Positions 24,646 to 33,973 of a stretch of 64,000 nt of DNA are shown one piece after another. This DNA comes from Streptomyces violaceorubidus (lineage in GTDB: Bacteria; Actinomycetota; Actinomycetes; Streptomycetales; Streptomycetaceae), in contig NZ_JODM01000001.1 of assembly GCF_000717995.1 (NCBI RefSeq), positions 1 to 64,000 of the forward strand, read 5' to 3'. Below the pieces are notes generated by a model. That model was given only the letters and a program-made list of their open reading frames with translations, was not told the origin of the DNA and made no database searches. The position numbers and the translations under genes are program-made. The first letter of the stretch is position 1; the number at the start of each line of letters is the position of its first letter.

Positions 24646-25548
24646 ATGCCCGGTGACGCCCTGAGCCAGGACCCCGCGGAGCTGCGGAGGAGGATCGACA
24701 GCAGCAAGGCGCACCCCGCGCGGGTCTACGACGTCTTCCTCGGCGGCAAGGACCACTACCCCGCCGACCTCGACGCCGCGGCCGCGGGGCTCGCCGCCAA
24801 CCCGCGCGGCTATCTCGACGTACGGCACAACCGGGACTTCCTGCGGCGCGCGGTGACCGGGCTCGCCCGGGAGGACGGCATCCGGCAGTTCCTGGACATC
24901 GGCACCGGGCTGCCGACCGCCGAGAACGTGCACCAGATCGCCCAGCGCATCGCCCCCGAGTCGCGGGTCGTCTACGTCGACAACGACCCGGTCGTGCTCG
25001 CCCACGCCCGTGCCCTGCTCACCAGCGGTCCCGAGGGGCGTACGGACTACATCGACGCCGATCTGAAGAACCCGGCGCGGATCCTCGAACAGGCCGCCGA
25101 GACCATCGACTTCGACCGGCCCGTGGCGCTCTGCCTCGTGGCCGTCCTGCACTTCGTCGAGGACGCGGAGGCGTACCCGATCGTCCGCGAGCTGATGGAC
25201 GCGCTGCCCGCAGGCAGCCGGCTCGTCCTCAGCCACCTCACCGAGGACCTCAACCCGGAGAGCATCCGCGCGGTCCAGCGGACGTACACGGAGCGGGGGT
25301 TCACCTTCGTGCTGCGCTCCCGCAAGGACGTCGAGCGCTTCTTCACCGAGACCGGTCTGGAGCCGGCCGAGCCGGGGGTCGTGCCGGTGCACCACTGGCG
25401 GCCGGACCACGCGGCGCCGGTGCCGGAGCGGCCGGAGGAGTCGTACCTCGCCGGGCTGGACGACATCGAGAAGGTCCGCTACCAGGACATCAACGACGTC
25501 ACGGACGCGGACATCAACGTGTACGGCGGGCTGGGCATCAAGGGCTGA
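24646..25548 (+). CDS. SAM-dependent methyltransferase, DUF574 (Methyltransf_19) family
   Basis: The 300-residue protein has the family start RVYDVFLGGKDHYPAD, the SAM-binding loop FLDIGTGLPTAENVHQ near residue 85 and VVYVDNDPVVLAHARALL. The family is very abundant in Streptomyces, often beside regulators, and its targets are mostly unknown. ATG 24646 is used; the upstream in-frame sequence is not conserved in character. Confidence 0.85.
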   Translation: MPGDALSQDPAELRRRIDSSKAHPARVYDVFLGGKDHYPADLDAAAAGLAANPRGYLDVRHNRDFLRRAVTGLAREDGIRQFLDIGTGLPTAENVHQIAQRIAPESRVVYVDNDPVVLAHARALLTSGPEGRTDYIDADLKNPARILEQAAETIDFDRPVALCLVAVLHFVEDAEAYPIVRELMDALPAGSRLVLSHLTEDLNPESIRAVQRTYTERGFTFVLRSRKDVERFFTETGLEPAEPGVVPVHHWRPDHAAPVPERPEESYLAGLDDIEKVRYQDINDVTDADINVYGGLGIKG

Positions 25549-25677
25549 CGGCCCGGCGGCCCGGCGGCCGGGCCCACGGACCGCCGGTCGCCGGCCGCCG
25601 GTCGCCGGCCGGTCGCATCGGTGTCCGGATCGCGGAAAGTTCCGTGTAGGTGACATGCACGTGCCTAGGCTGCGCTC

Positions 25678-26967
25678 ATGACCGTGACCGTGACTGAGAC
25701 CGCGTCCGCCGCCACCGCCGTCCCCAGCGCTCCGCTGCCGCCGCTCGCCGCGCGTTCCCGGTCGATCGGCGGTTCGCCGGTACGGGACATCCTCGCCGTC
25801 ACCGCCCGCCCCGAGGTGATCAACTTCGCGGGCGGGCTGCCGGCCCCGGAACTGTTCGACGCGGAGGGCATCGCCGCCGCGTACCGGGACGTCCTCGCCG
25901 AGACGCCCGCGCGGGCCCTGCAGTACTCCACGACCGAGGGCGAGCCCACCCTGCGGGAGGCGCTTGCCGCCCGCACCTCGGCGCGCGGGCCGGCCACCGG
26001 CGCCGACGACATCCTCGTCACCACCGGCTCGCAGCAGGCCCTGTCGCTCCTCGCCACCGTCCTGCTCGAACCCGGCGACACCGTCCTCGTCGAGCGCCCC
26101 TGCTACCTGGCCGCGCTCCAGGCCTTCGGCCTCGCGGGCGCCCGGGTGGTGGCGGTGCCCGGGGACGAGGACGGGATCGACCCCGTGGCACTGGAGGAGC
26201 TGGTGCTGCGCGAGCGCCCCAAGCTGCTCTACACGGTCCCCACCTTCTCCAACCCCACCGGCCGCACCCTGCCCGCCGCCCGCCGCGCCGCGGTCGCCGA
26301 GGTCGCCGGGCGCCGCGGCCTGTGGATCGTCGAGGACGATCCGTACGGCGAACTGCGCTTCGAGGGCGAACGGGTGCCGTGGATCGCCTCCTACGAGGGG
26401 GCCCGGGACCGGACCGTGCTGCTGGGCTCCTTCTCCAAGGTCATGGCACCCGGCCTGCGCCTGGGCTGGCTGCGGGCGCCCGTCGAACTGCTGCGGGCCT
26501 GCACGGTCGCCAAGCAGGCCGCCGACCTGCACACCCCGACCGTCAACCAGCTCGCCGCCGCCCGCTACCTGGCCGACCGCGACCTGGACGCCCACGTCGC
26601 CCGCGTCGCCGCCGCCTACGCGGTGCGCCGGGACGCCATGCTCGCGGGCCTCGCGGACGCGCTCCCGGCGGGTTCGGTGTGGACCCGCCCCGAGGGCGGC
26701 ATGTTCCTGTGGGCCCGGCTGCCCGAGGGGTACGACACCACCGCCCTGCTCCCCGCCGTGGTCCGGCACGACGTGGCGTACGTGCCCGGCGCCCCCTTCC
26801 ACGCCGACGAGCCCGACCACGCCACCCTGCGGCTGTGCTTCGTCACGCAGACGCCGGACGAGATCGCGGAGGGGCTGCGCAGGCTGGGGGAGGGGCTGAC
26901 CGAGGCGCGTTTGGCGGTCCAGGACCAAGGGCCGAGGGCAGGGGTGCCGTCGGCGCACGTACGGTGA
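25678..26967 (+). CDS. PLP-dependent class I/II aminotransferase (LysN/2-aminoadipate type)
   Basis: The 429-residue fold-type I aminotransferase has SGSQQA-like TTGSQQALSLLA, YTVPTFSNPTGRTL, IVEDDPYGELRFEG, the PLP-binding Lys254 in GSFSKVMAPG and RLGW after it. It lacks the N-terminal GntR domain of MocR regulators. It is closest in pattern to 2-aminoadipate or aromatic aminotransferases; the substrate is not certain. A NAT gene follows after 4 bases, so the two are probably co-transcribed. Confidence 0.82.
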   Translation: MTVTVTETASAATAVPSAPLPPLAARSRSIGGSPVRDILAVTARPEVINFAGGLPAPELFDAEGIAAAYRDVLAETPARALQYSTTEGEPTLREALAARTSARGPATGADDILVTTGSQQALSLLATVLLEPGDTVLVERPCYLAALQAFGLAGARVVAVPGDEDGIDPVALEELVLRERPKLLYTVPTFSNPTGRTLPAARRAAVAEVAGRRGLWIVEDDPYGELRFEGERVPWIASYEGARDRTVLLGSFSKVMAPGLRLGWLRAPVELLRACTVAKQAADLHTPTVNQLAAARYLADRDLDAHVARVAAAYAVRRDAMLAGLADALPAGSVWTRPEGGMFLWARLPEGYDTTALLPAVVRHDVAYVPGAPFHADEPDHATLRLCFVTQTPDEIAEGLRRLGEGLTEARLAVQDQGPRAGVPSAHVR

Positions 26968-26971
26968 GGCC

Positions 26972-27814
26972 ATGTCTGACAGCGCACGGACGACGACTCC
27001 CTTCTCCCTCGACGCCTACTTCGAGCGCATCGGCTGGGAGGGCGGGCGGCGGCCCGACGCGGCCACGCTCCGCGGTGTGCACCTCGCCCACCTGCGGGCC
27101 GTCCCCTTCGAGAACCTCGACGCCCTCGGCGGCCGGGCCCCCTCCCTGGACCTCGCGGACCTGACGGCCAAGCTGGTCCACGGCCGTCGGCGCGGCGGCT
27201 ACTGCTACGAGCACAACACCCTGTTCGCGGCGGCCCTGGAGGCCCTCGGGGTCCGGGTGACCCGGCTGACGGCGCGGGTCGTCGTCGGCGCGGACCGCTT
27301 CGAGGACCGCCCGCGCACCCACATGGCCCTCCTCGCCGAGCTGCCCGGCGATCCGCAGCCGTATCTGGCCGACGTCGGCTTCGGCGCCGTGGGCTCGCTG
27401 CTGGAACCGGTGCCGCTGCTGGCGGACACTGAGTTCCACGACGCCGGGCGCCGGCACCGGCTGGTGCACGCGCCGGGCCGGGGCCCGCTGGAGACGTGGG
27501 TGCTCCAGGCGTACACCGCGGGCCGCCCGCAGGCGCAGTACGCCTTCACCCTGGAGCCGTTCGAGCCGTCCGACTACGAGGTGATCAACTGGCACATCGC
27601 CACGAACCCGCGTTCCCCGTTCGCCCGGCGCCCCTACGTCCAGCGCCTCACCCCGGGCGCGCACCTGCTCCTCGACGGCGACCGCGTCACCGTCACGCGC
27701 ACCGACGACGGCACGGTCACCGAACGGAAGCTGTCCGACGAGGCGCAGGCCCGCCGGGTGCTGGCCGAGGAGTTCGGCATCGACGCACCCGAGGGCCTGA
27801 CGCTGCTGCGGTGA
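26972..27814 (+). CDS. Arylamine N-acetyltransferase
   Basis: The 280-residue protein carries the Cys-His-Asp triad of NATs: Cys78 in RRGGYCYEHN, His in RTHMALL, and Asp in LADVGFG. It transfers acetyl from acetyl-CoA to arylamines or hydrazines; in actinomycetes some homologues act in amide formation during antibiotic synthesis. Its 3' end almost meets the argS 3' end (6-base gap, convergent). Confidence 0.9.
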   Translation: MSDSARTTTPFSLDAYFERIGWEGGRRPDAATLRGVHLAHLRAVPFENLDALGGRAPSLDLADLTAKLVHGRRRGGYCYEHNTLFAAALEALGVRVTRLTARVVVGADRFEDRPRTHMALLAELPGDPQPYLADVGFGAVGSLLEPVPLLADTEFHDAGRRHRLVHAPGRGPLETWVLQAYTAGRPQAQYAFTLEPFEPSDYEVINWHIATNPRSPFARRPYVQRLTPGAHLLLDGDRVTVTRTDDGTVTERKLSDEAQARRVLAEEFGIDAPEGLTLLR

Positions 27815-27820
27815 GGGGGG

Positions 27821-29581
27821 TCAGAGCCGCTCGGGCGTCCGGATGCCCAGCAGGGCCATGCCCCGGTGCAGGGTGCGGGCCGTGAGGTCGCACAGGAAGA
27901 GGCGGTTCTCCACCTGCGCCGGCGTCTCGGCCTTCAGGACCGGGCACTTGTCGTAGAACGTCGTGTAGAGCGACGCCAGCTGGTACAGGTACGCGGCCAG
28001 CTTGTGCGGGGCGTACTCCGCCGCCGCCTCGAAGACCGTGTCCCCGAACGCGTCCAGGTGCAGGCCCAGCGCGCGCTCCGCCTCGTGCAGCTCCAGCTCC
28101 GGGTGGGCGGCGGGGCGGACCTCGCCGGCCTTGCGGAGGATGGACTGGATACGGGCGTAGGCGTACTGGAGGTACACGCTGGTGTCGCCGTTGAGCGAGA
28201 CCATCTGGTCCAGGTCGAACTTGTAGTCCCGGTTCGGCGACGTCGACAGGTCCGCGTACTTCACGGCCCCGATGCCGACCTGCGCGGCCCGCTCCTGGAT
28301 CTCGTCCTCGGTGAGGTCCCGCGCCTTCTCCCGCACGACCTCGGCCGCCCGCTGCACGGCCTCGTCCAGCAGGTCCTCCAGGCGCACGGTCTCGCCCGCG
28401 CGCGTCTTGAAGGGCTTGCCGTCGGCGCCGAGCACCGTGCCGTAGGCCATGTTGTGCGCGGTGACCTCGTCGCCGAGCCAGCCGGCCCGGCGGGCGGTCT
28501 CGAAGACCATCCGGAAGTGCAGCGACTGGCGCACGTCCACGACGTACAGCAGCGTGGTGGCGTGCAGGTCCTGGACGCGGTTGCGGACCGCGGTCAGGTC
28601 GGAGGCGGGGTAGCCGAAGCCGCCGTCCGCCTTCTGCACGATCAGCGGGACCGGCTGGTCGTCCTTGCCGCGGATCTCGTCGAAGAACACCACGAGCGCG
28701 CCCTCGGAGCGCTCCGCGACGCCCATCTCCTCCAGGAGGCGGACGGTCTCGGGCATGCCGTCGTTGTACGCGGACTCGCCGACGATCTCCTCGTCGCGGA
28801 TCTCCATGTCGAGCTTCTCGAAGACGGAGTAGAAGTAGACCTTCGACTCGTCCACGAACTGCTGCCACAGCTCCAGCGTCTCCTTGTCGCCGGACTGGAG
28901 GGCGACGACCCGCTTGCGGGCCCGCTCCTTGAAGGCGTCGTCCGCGTCGAAGACCGCACGCGACGCCTTGTACACCCGGTTCAGGTTCGACATGGCCTGC
29001 TCGCCGTCGACGTCGTCGGCCGGGGCCAGCTCGCCGGGGTGCTCGACCAGGTACTGGATGAGCATGCCGAACTGGGTGCCCCAGTCGCCGATGTGGTGCC
29101 GGCCGATCGTCTTCTCGCCGGTGAAGTCGAGCATGCCGCGCAGGGCGTCGCCGATGACCGCCGAGCGCAGGTGGCCGACGTGCATCTCCTTCGCCACGTT
29201 CGGCTGGGCGTAGTCGATGACCGTGGTGCCCGCGTTCTGCTTCAGCGGCACGCCGAGGCGCTCGCCGTCCGCGAGCCGCGCGGCGAGATTGGCGGTGATC
29301 GCCCGGTCGGCGACGGTGATGTTGAGGAAGCCGGGGCCGGAGACCTCGACGTCCTTGATCAGCTCGTCACCGGTCGTGATGTGGGCGACGACCTCGCCCG
29401 CCAGCTCCCGCGGGTTGGCCTTCGCCTTCTTGGCCAGGGCGAGGATGCCGTTGGCCTGGTAGTCCGCCCGGTCGCTACGTCGCAGCAGCGGGTCGGCGCC
29501 GGCGGCCTCCGGCCGGGTGGCCGTGAGCGCGGACGCGAGCTGCTGCTGGACGGAGTCGGTGAGGGACGTGACCGAGGCCAT
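27821..29581 (-). CDS. argS: Arginyl-tRNA synthetase
   Basis: The 586-residue class I synthetase has the HIGH variant [16 protein letters not shown] near residue 140, an N-terminal Add-1 domain (residues 1-110), [11 protein letters not shown] in place of KMSKS, and the C-terminal DALR anticodon-binding domain ending [12 protein letters not shown]. Length is normal. It is divergent from lysS. Confidence 0.96.
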   Translation of the reverse strand: MASVTSLTDSVQQQLASALTATRPEAAGADPLLRRSDRADYQANGILALAKKAKANPRELAGEVVAHITTGDELIKDVEVSGPGFLNITVADRAITANLAARLADGERLGVPLKQNAGTTVIDYAQPNVAKEMHVGHLRSAVIGDALRGMLDFTGEKTIGRHHIGDWGTQFGMLIQYLVEHPGELAPADDVDGEQAMSNLNRVYKASRAVFDADDAFKERARKRVVALQSGDKETLELWQQFVDESKVYFYSVFEKLDMEIRDEEIVGESAYNDGMPETVRLLEEMGVAERSEGALVVFFDEIRGKDDQPVPLIVQKADGGFGYPASDLTAVRNRVQDLHATTLLYVVDVRQSLHFRMVFETARRAGWLGDEVTAHNMAYGTVLGADGKPFKTRAGETVRLEDLLDEAVQRAAEVVREKARDLTEDEIQERAAQVGIGAVKYADLSTSPNRDYKFDLDQMVSLNGDTSVYLQYAYARIQSILRKAGEVRPAAHPELELHEAERALGLHLDAFGDTVFEAAAEYAPHKLAAYLYQLASLYTTFYDKCPVLKAETPAQVENRLFLCDLTARTLHRGMALLGIRTPERL

Positions 29582-29754
29582 GGAGTGGCTGCCGTTCTGC
29601 TCGGGTTCCTGGAAGTAGTACAGAAACCGAGTATCCCATGCGGTGAAAAGCGGTTTTCGCGGATGCGGGCCGGGCTGGGAGAATGGGACGGACGGCCGTG
29701 CGACGTACCGGCCGTCTCCGGAGCAGTTGCCGAAGAAGTCTCAGGAAAGAGGAC

Positions 29755-31530
29755 GTGCCGATCGTGGCTCAGAGCACAGAGACCACCGACTGGGTCTCCC
29801 GTTTCGCGGACGAGGTCATCGCCGAGTCGGAGCGTCGTGCCCCGGGCAAACCTGTGGTCGTCGCGTCCGGACTCTCCCCGTCCGGTCCCATCCACCTCGG
29901 CAACCTGCGCGAGGTGATGACCCCGCACCTGGTCGCCGACGAGGTGCGCCGCCGGGGCCACCAGGCGCGGCACCTGATCTCCTGGGACGACTACGACCGC
30001 TACCGCAAGGTCCCGGCCGGTGTCCCCGGCGTGGACGAGACCTGGGCCGAGCACATCGGCAAGCCCCTGACCTCCGTCCCGGCCCCCAAGGGCTCCCCGC
30101 ACCCGAACTGGGCGGAGCACTTCAAGGCAGCGATGGTCGCCTCGCTCGCCGAGCTGGGCGTCGAGTTCGACGGGATCAGCCAGACCGCGCAGTACACCTC
30201 GGGTGTCTACCGCGAGCAGATCCTGCACGCCATGAAGCACCGGCGGGACATCGACGCGATCCTCGACCAGTACCGGACCAAGAAGCCCGCGAAGCAGCCG
30301 CAGAAGTCGCAGAAGCCTGTCGACGAGGCCGAGCTGGAGGCCGCCGAGGGCTCCGGCGCCGCCGCCGAGGACGACGGCAGCTCCGGCTCCGCCGGGTACT
30401 TCCCGTACAAGCCGTACTGCGGCAACTGCGAGAAGGACCTGACGACGGTCACCGCCTACGACGACGACTCCACCGAGCTGACGTACGCGTGCACGGCCTG
30501 CGGCTTCTCCGAGACCGTGCGGCTGAGCGAGTTCAACCGAGGCAAGCTGGTCTGGAAGGTCGACTGGCCGATGCGCTGGGCCTACGAGGGCGTCGTCTTC
30601 GAGCCCAGCGGCGTCGACCACTCCTCGCCCGGGTCGTCCTTCCAGGTCGGCGGGCAGATCGTCGGGATCTTCGGCGGCACGCAGCCCATCGGCCCGATGT
30701 ACGCCTTCGTCGGCATCAGCGGCATGGCCAAGATGTCCTCCTCCAAGGGCGGCGTGCCCACCCCGGCCGACGCGCTCCAGATCATGGAGCCCCAGCTGCT
30801 GCGCTGGCTGTACGCCCGCCGCAGGCCCAACCAGTCCTTCAAGATCGCCTTCGACCAGGAGATCCAGCGGCTGTACGACGAGTGGGACCGCCTCGAGGCC
30901 AAGGTCGCTGGGGGTACCTCCCAGGCTATCGGCGCTGGGGGAGGCTCGGCCCTCCCCGCCGACGCCGCCGCCCACTCGCGCGCGGTGCGCACGGCCGCCG
31001 GTGAGCTGCCGCGCACGCCCAGGCCGCTGCCGTACCGCACGCTCGCCTCGGTGGCCGACATCACCGCCGGCCACGAGGACCAGGCGCTGCGCATCCTCGG
31101 CGAGCTGGACCCGGCGAACCCGATCGCGTCGCTGGAGGAGGCCCGGCCGCGCTACGACAAGGCCGAGGCGTGGATCAACACCCACGTCCCCGCCGACCAG
31201 CGCACCGTCGTGCGCCAGGAGCCCGACGCCGAGCTGCTCAAGTCCCTCGACGAGCCGAGCCGCCAGTCGCTGCGGCTGCTGCTCGACGGGCTGGCCGACC
31301 ACTGGTCCCTGGACGGCCTCACCCACCACGTCTACGGCGTCCCCAAGGTCCAGGCGGGGTTCCCCGCCGACGCCACCCCCAAGGAACTGCCGCCGGAGAT
31401 CAAGACCGCCCAGCGGACGTTCTTCGCGCTGCTGTACCACCTGCTCGTAGGCCGCGACACCGGCCCGCGCCTGCCCACGCTGCTGCTCGCGGTCGGACAG
31501 GACCGGGTGCGGACCCTGCTCGGGGAGTAG
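29755..31530 (+). CDS. lysS: Lysyl-tRNA synthetase, class I
   Basis: This is the class I (archaeal-type) LysRS: SGPIHLGNLRE is the HIGH box and KMSSSKG the KMSKS box. A zinc-binding segment (YCGNCEKDL and YACTACGF) lies near residues 220-250, with a helical anticodon-binding domain at the C-terminus. I start at GTG 29755, with AGGA 8 bases upstream; GTG 29764 is also possible. Residues about 385-398 are encoded by a copy of the dispersed palindromic repeat seen at 3993-4033. Many bacteria use class II LysRS instead. Confidence 0.93.
   Translation: MPIVAQSTETTDWVSRFADEVIAESERRAPGKPVVVASGLSPSGPIHLGNLREVMTPHLVADEVRRRGHQARHLISWDDYDRYRKVPAGVPGVDETWAEHIGKPLTSVPAPKGSPHPNWAEHFKAAMVASLAELGVEFDGISQTAQYTSGVYREQILHAMKHRRDIDAILDQYRTKKPAKQPQKSQKPVDEAELEAAEGSGAAAEDDGSSGSAGYFPYKPYCGNCEKDLTTVTAYDDDSTELTYACTACGFSETVRLSEFNRGKLVWKVDWPMRWAYEGVVFEPSGVDHSSPGSSFQVGGQIVGIFGGTQPIGPMYAFVGISGMAKMSSSKGGVPTPADALQIMEPQLLRWLYARRRPNQSFKIAFDQEIQRLYDEWDRLEAKVAGGTSQAIGAGGGSALPADAAAHSRAVRTAAGELPRTPRPLPYRTLASVADITAGHEDQALRILGELDPANPIASLEEARPRYDKAEAWINTHVPADQRTVVRQEPDAELLKSLDEPSRQSLRLLLDGLADHWSLDGLTHHVYGVPKVQAGFPADATPKELPPEIKTAQRTFFALLYHLLVGRDTGPRLPTLLLAVGQDRVRTLLGE
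30908..30946 (+). repeat. Dispersed palindromic repeat, copy B (inside lysS)
   Basis: CTGGGGGTACCTCCCAG and CTGGGGGAGGCTC bracket an 11-base middle. The element is nearly the same as copy A at 3993-4033 but is translated in frame as part of LysRS (GGTSQAIGAGGGSAL). Confidence 0.8.
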
Positions 31531-31544
31531 GACCCGCCCGACAC

Positions 31545-31586
31545 GGCGAAGGGGGCACCCGGTCCGCACCGGGTGCCCCCTTCGCC
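31545..31586. terminator. Bidirectional terminator between lysS and the DUF2637 gene
   Basis: A perfect 19-bp inverted repeat (31545-31563 and 31568-31586) with a 4-base loop lies between convergent genes. Confidence 0.9.
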
Positions 31587-31628
31587 ATGCGTGCCGCACG
31601 TACGGCACGTACGGCACGTGCCGCACGT
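31587..31628. repeat. Short GCACGTACG-type repeats
   Basis: Four tandem variants of a 9-10 base unit built on GCACGTACG/GCACGTGCC follow the terminator. They are rich in small palindromes. Function unknown. Confidence 0.5.
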
Positions 31629-31635
31629 GGCTCCG

Positions 31636-32907
31636 TCAGGCGATGTGCTCCTCCTCCAGCTCCGCGCCGTGGCGCTCCTGGAACCGCAGCACCATGCGCT
31701 TGGCGTCGGCGTCCAGGAGGGACACACCGAAGGTGGCCTCCACGTCGTAGGCGAACTCGCGCGGGGTGGGGTAGCCGCTGCCGTTGTTGATCGACTGCTT
31801 GAAGACCTGGTAGTAGTCGTCCTCCTCCGGGCCCTCGGGCTCCGGCGTGCCGCCGCCCTCCCCCAGCTCGCGGGTGCGGTGCGGCCCGACCGGTATGGGG
31901 AAGCTGCCGGTCTCCTCCGCAGACGGCTCCTGCGGGGGCGGCTCCTCCTCGAACTGCTGCCGGTACTGCTCGGCCTGCCGCTGCTCCGCCTCCCACTGGG
32001 CGTACTGGTCCGGGTCGTACGTCGGGTCGTAGTCGCCGTGGTACTCGACCGACTGCGGGTCCCGGGCGTGCAGCCACGGGTTCTGCTCCTCCACCGCCGG
32101 CCCGTCCTCCCGCACCGGCTCCGGGTCCCGGGCGCCGACCAGCTCGGCACGCTGCTCGGCCGGGGGAGCCTGCGGGGCCGGCTCCTGGGGCCGGGGCGCC
32201 GGCGGGAGCAGGGCCGGTTCGATGCCCGCCGCCGCCAGCCCGGAGGGGGCGGTCTGGGCCAGCGGGACGCCGTAGCGGGCCAGCCGCAGCGGCATCAGGG
32301 ACTCCACGGGCGCCTTGCGGCGCCAGGCGCGGCCGAAGCGGGAGCGCAGCCGGGCCTGGTAGACCAGCCGCTCCTGCTCCAGTTTGATCACCTGCTCGTA
32401 GGAGCGCAGCTCCCACAGCTTCATGCGGCGCCACAGCAGGAACGTCGGCACCGGCGAGAGCAGCCAGCGGGTGAGGCGGACGCCCTCCATGTGCTTGTCG
32501 GCGGTGATGTCGGCGATCCGGCCGGTCGCGTGCCGGGCGGCCTCCACCGACACCACGAACAGGATCGGGATCACGCCGTGCATGCCCACGCCCAGCGGGT
32601 CGGGCCAGGCCGCCGCGCCGTTGAACGCGATCGTCGCCGCCGTCAGCAGCCACGCCGTCTGACGCAGCAGCGGGAAGGGGATGCGGATCCAGGTCAGCAG
32701 CAGGTCCAGGGCGAGCAGCACGCAGATGCCCGCGTCGATGCCGATCGGGAAGACGTAACTGAAGTTCCCGAAGCCCTTCTTCAGGGCCAGCTCGCGCACC
32801 GCCGCGTACGAACCCGCGAAGCCGATTCCGGCGATGATGACGGCACCGAAGACGACCATGCCGATGAGAACACGATGCGTCCGTGTCAGCTGAAGTGGCG
32901 CGGCCAC
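31636..32907 (-). CDS. DUF2637-domain membrane protein
   Basis: The 423-residue protein begins with three to four transmembrane helices (residues about 10-130: VLIGMVVFGAVIIAGIGFAG, then IDAGICVLLALDLLLTWI), the DUF2637 region shared with SpdB-type proteins of actinomycete plasmids. A basic cytoplasmic part, a long acidic/Gln-rich linker and a small C-terminal domain (DDYYQVFKQSINNGSG onwards) follow. GTG 32907 is preceded by GGGAGGGGAG. The role is unknown; in plasmids DUF2637 proteins are linked to DNA transfer, but nothing here suggests a plasmid. Confidence 0.75.
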   Translation of the reverse strand: MAAPLQLTRTHRVLIGMVVFGAVIIAGIGFAGSYAAVRELALKKGFGNFSYVFPIGIDAGICVLLALDLLLTWIRIPFPLLRQTAWLLTAATIAFNGAAAWPDPLGVGMHGVIPILFVVSVEAARHATGRIADITADKHMEGVRLTRWLLSPVPTFLLWRRMKLWELRSYEQVIKLEQERLVYQARLRSRFGRAWRRKAPVESLMPLRLARYGVPLAQTAPSGLAAAGIEPALLPPAPRPQEPAPQAPPAEQRAELVGARDPEPVREDGPAVEEQNPWLHARDPQSVEYHGDYDPTYDPDQYAQWEAEQRQAEQYRQQFEEEPPPQEPSAEETGSFPIPVGPHRTRELGEGGGTPEPEGPEEDDYYQVFKQSINNGSGYPTPREFAYDVEATFGVSLLDADAKRMVLRFQERHGAELEEEHIA

Positions 32908-32995
32908 CCGTACTCCCCTCCCATTGCGTGTTGTTGCGCGCAACAGAGTGGCACATGTGTGCGGGGGACGGGTGGCCGGTAGGCCCAAGAGGCCG

Positions 32996-33856
32996 TCAGC
33001 CGTCCTTCGCGGGCGCCGTCGACGACGACTTCGACGGCTGTCCGGAGGACGACTTCGACGGTGACGGCGCACCGCTCGACGTGCCACCGCCGGCGGCGGC
33101 GCCGTTGGCCTTCGCCACCGCGGCCACCGCCTCCTTGGCCGCCTTCTGCGCGTCCTTCGCCAGGTCGTCGGCGTCCGGGGTCTTGTCGCCCGCCAGGCCC
33201 GCGCCGTTGAAGTCGACGGTGACGACGACGTTCTCGACCCGCGTCACGACGGTCTGCTGCTTGAAGGTGCCTTCCTTCTTCTTCAGGTCGTAGCGCACCA
33301 GCGAGGCCTCGTCGCCCGTGCCGCTCACCGGCGCGGTCTTGACGCTCTTCGCGCCCTCGGCACTCTGCGCGTCCTTCAGCTGCTTCAGGTAGTAGTCGTG
33401 CGCCAGCTTGTCGCCCTCGCCACGCGTCACGTCCGACTCGAAGCGCAGCATCGACACGCTCAGCCAGCGGAACTGGGAGCCCTTCACGCCGTTGTCGTCG
33501 AGACTGTCCCAGGAGCAACCGGCCCGCGTCGCCGTGTCGTTGGACGCGCCCTCCTTGCCGGAGTCGCCCTTGGGCACCAGGTCTTTCAGCGTCTTCTTCG
33601 ACACCACCGAGCACGGCTCGGGCAGCTTCCCGAACGCCGCCGGCCGCACCGTCGGGGACGGGCTCGCGGTCCGGGACGCGGCGGACTCCTCCGCGGCCTT
33701 CTCCTTGCCGTCGTCGGAGCCGGAGTCCGAGGAGCAGCCGGCTGCCACCAGCATCACGGGTACGGCGGCCGCGCCGACAAGGACGCGGGTGAGTCGCTTC
33801 GCTCGCTTCGCTTGCGGGTCTCGCTGGGCTCGTAGCTGCATGGTTCCTTCACTCAT
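32996..33856 (-). CDS. DUF3558-like lipoprotein
   Basis: The 286-residue protein has a lipobox VAAGC (Cys41), a short Ser-rich linker, a globular domain with two Cys (LPEPCSVVSKKTLKDLVP and AGCSWDSLDD), and an Ala/Ser/Lys tail. The Cys pair and LPEPC start match the DUF3558 family of actinobacterial lipoproteins. It is paralogous to the next gene. Confidence 0.75.
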   Translation of the reverse strand: MSEGTMQLRAQRDPQAKRAKRLTRVLVGAAAVPVMLVAAGCSSDSGSDDGKEKAAEESAASRTASPSPTVRPAAFGKLPEPCSVVSKKTLKDLVPKGDSGKEGASNDTATRAGCSWDSLDDNGVKGSQFRWLSVSMLRFESDVTRGEGDKLAHDYYLKQLKDAQSAEGAKSVKTAPVSGTGDEASLVRYDLKKKEGTFKQQTVVTRVENVVVTVDFNGAGLAGDKTPDADDLAKDAQKAAKEAVAAVAKANGAAAGGGTSSGAPSPSKSSSGQPSKSSSTAPAKDG

Positions 33857-33973
33857 GGCACTCGTGGTTCCTGCGTTCGGATCGGGTCCGAGGGGCCACG
33901 GTACGCGGTGAAGAAATCGTGCGGTCCCGCTCCGGAAGCGTCCCTCGCGGGCGCGGCGGAGCCCCGGCGGGAC

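Noticed and set aside
31594..33087. N-terminal extension of the DUF2637 gene from 33087
   Set aside because: The extra 60 residues are almost all Arg/Pro/Thr and overlap the lipoprotein gene; the GTG at 32907 has a strong ribosome-binding site.
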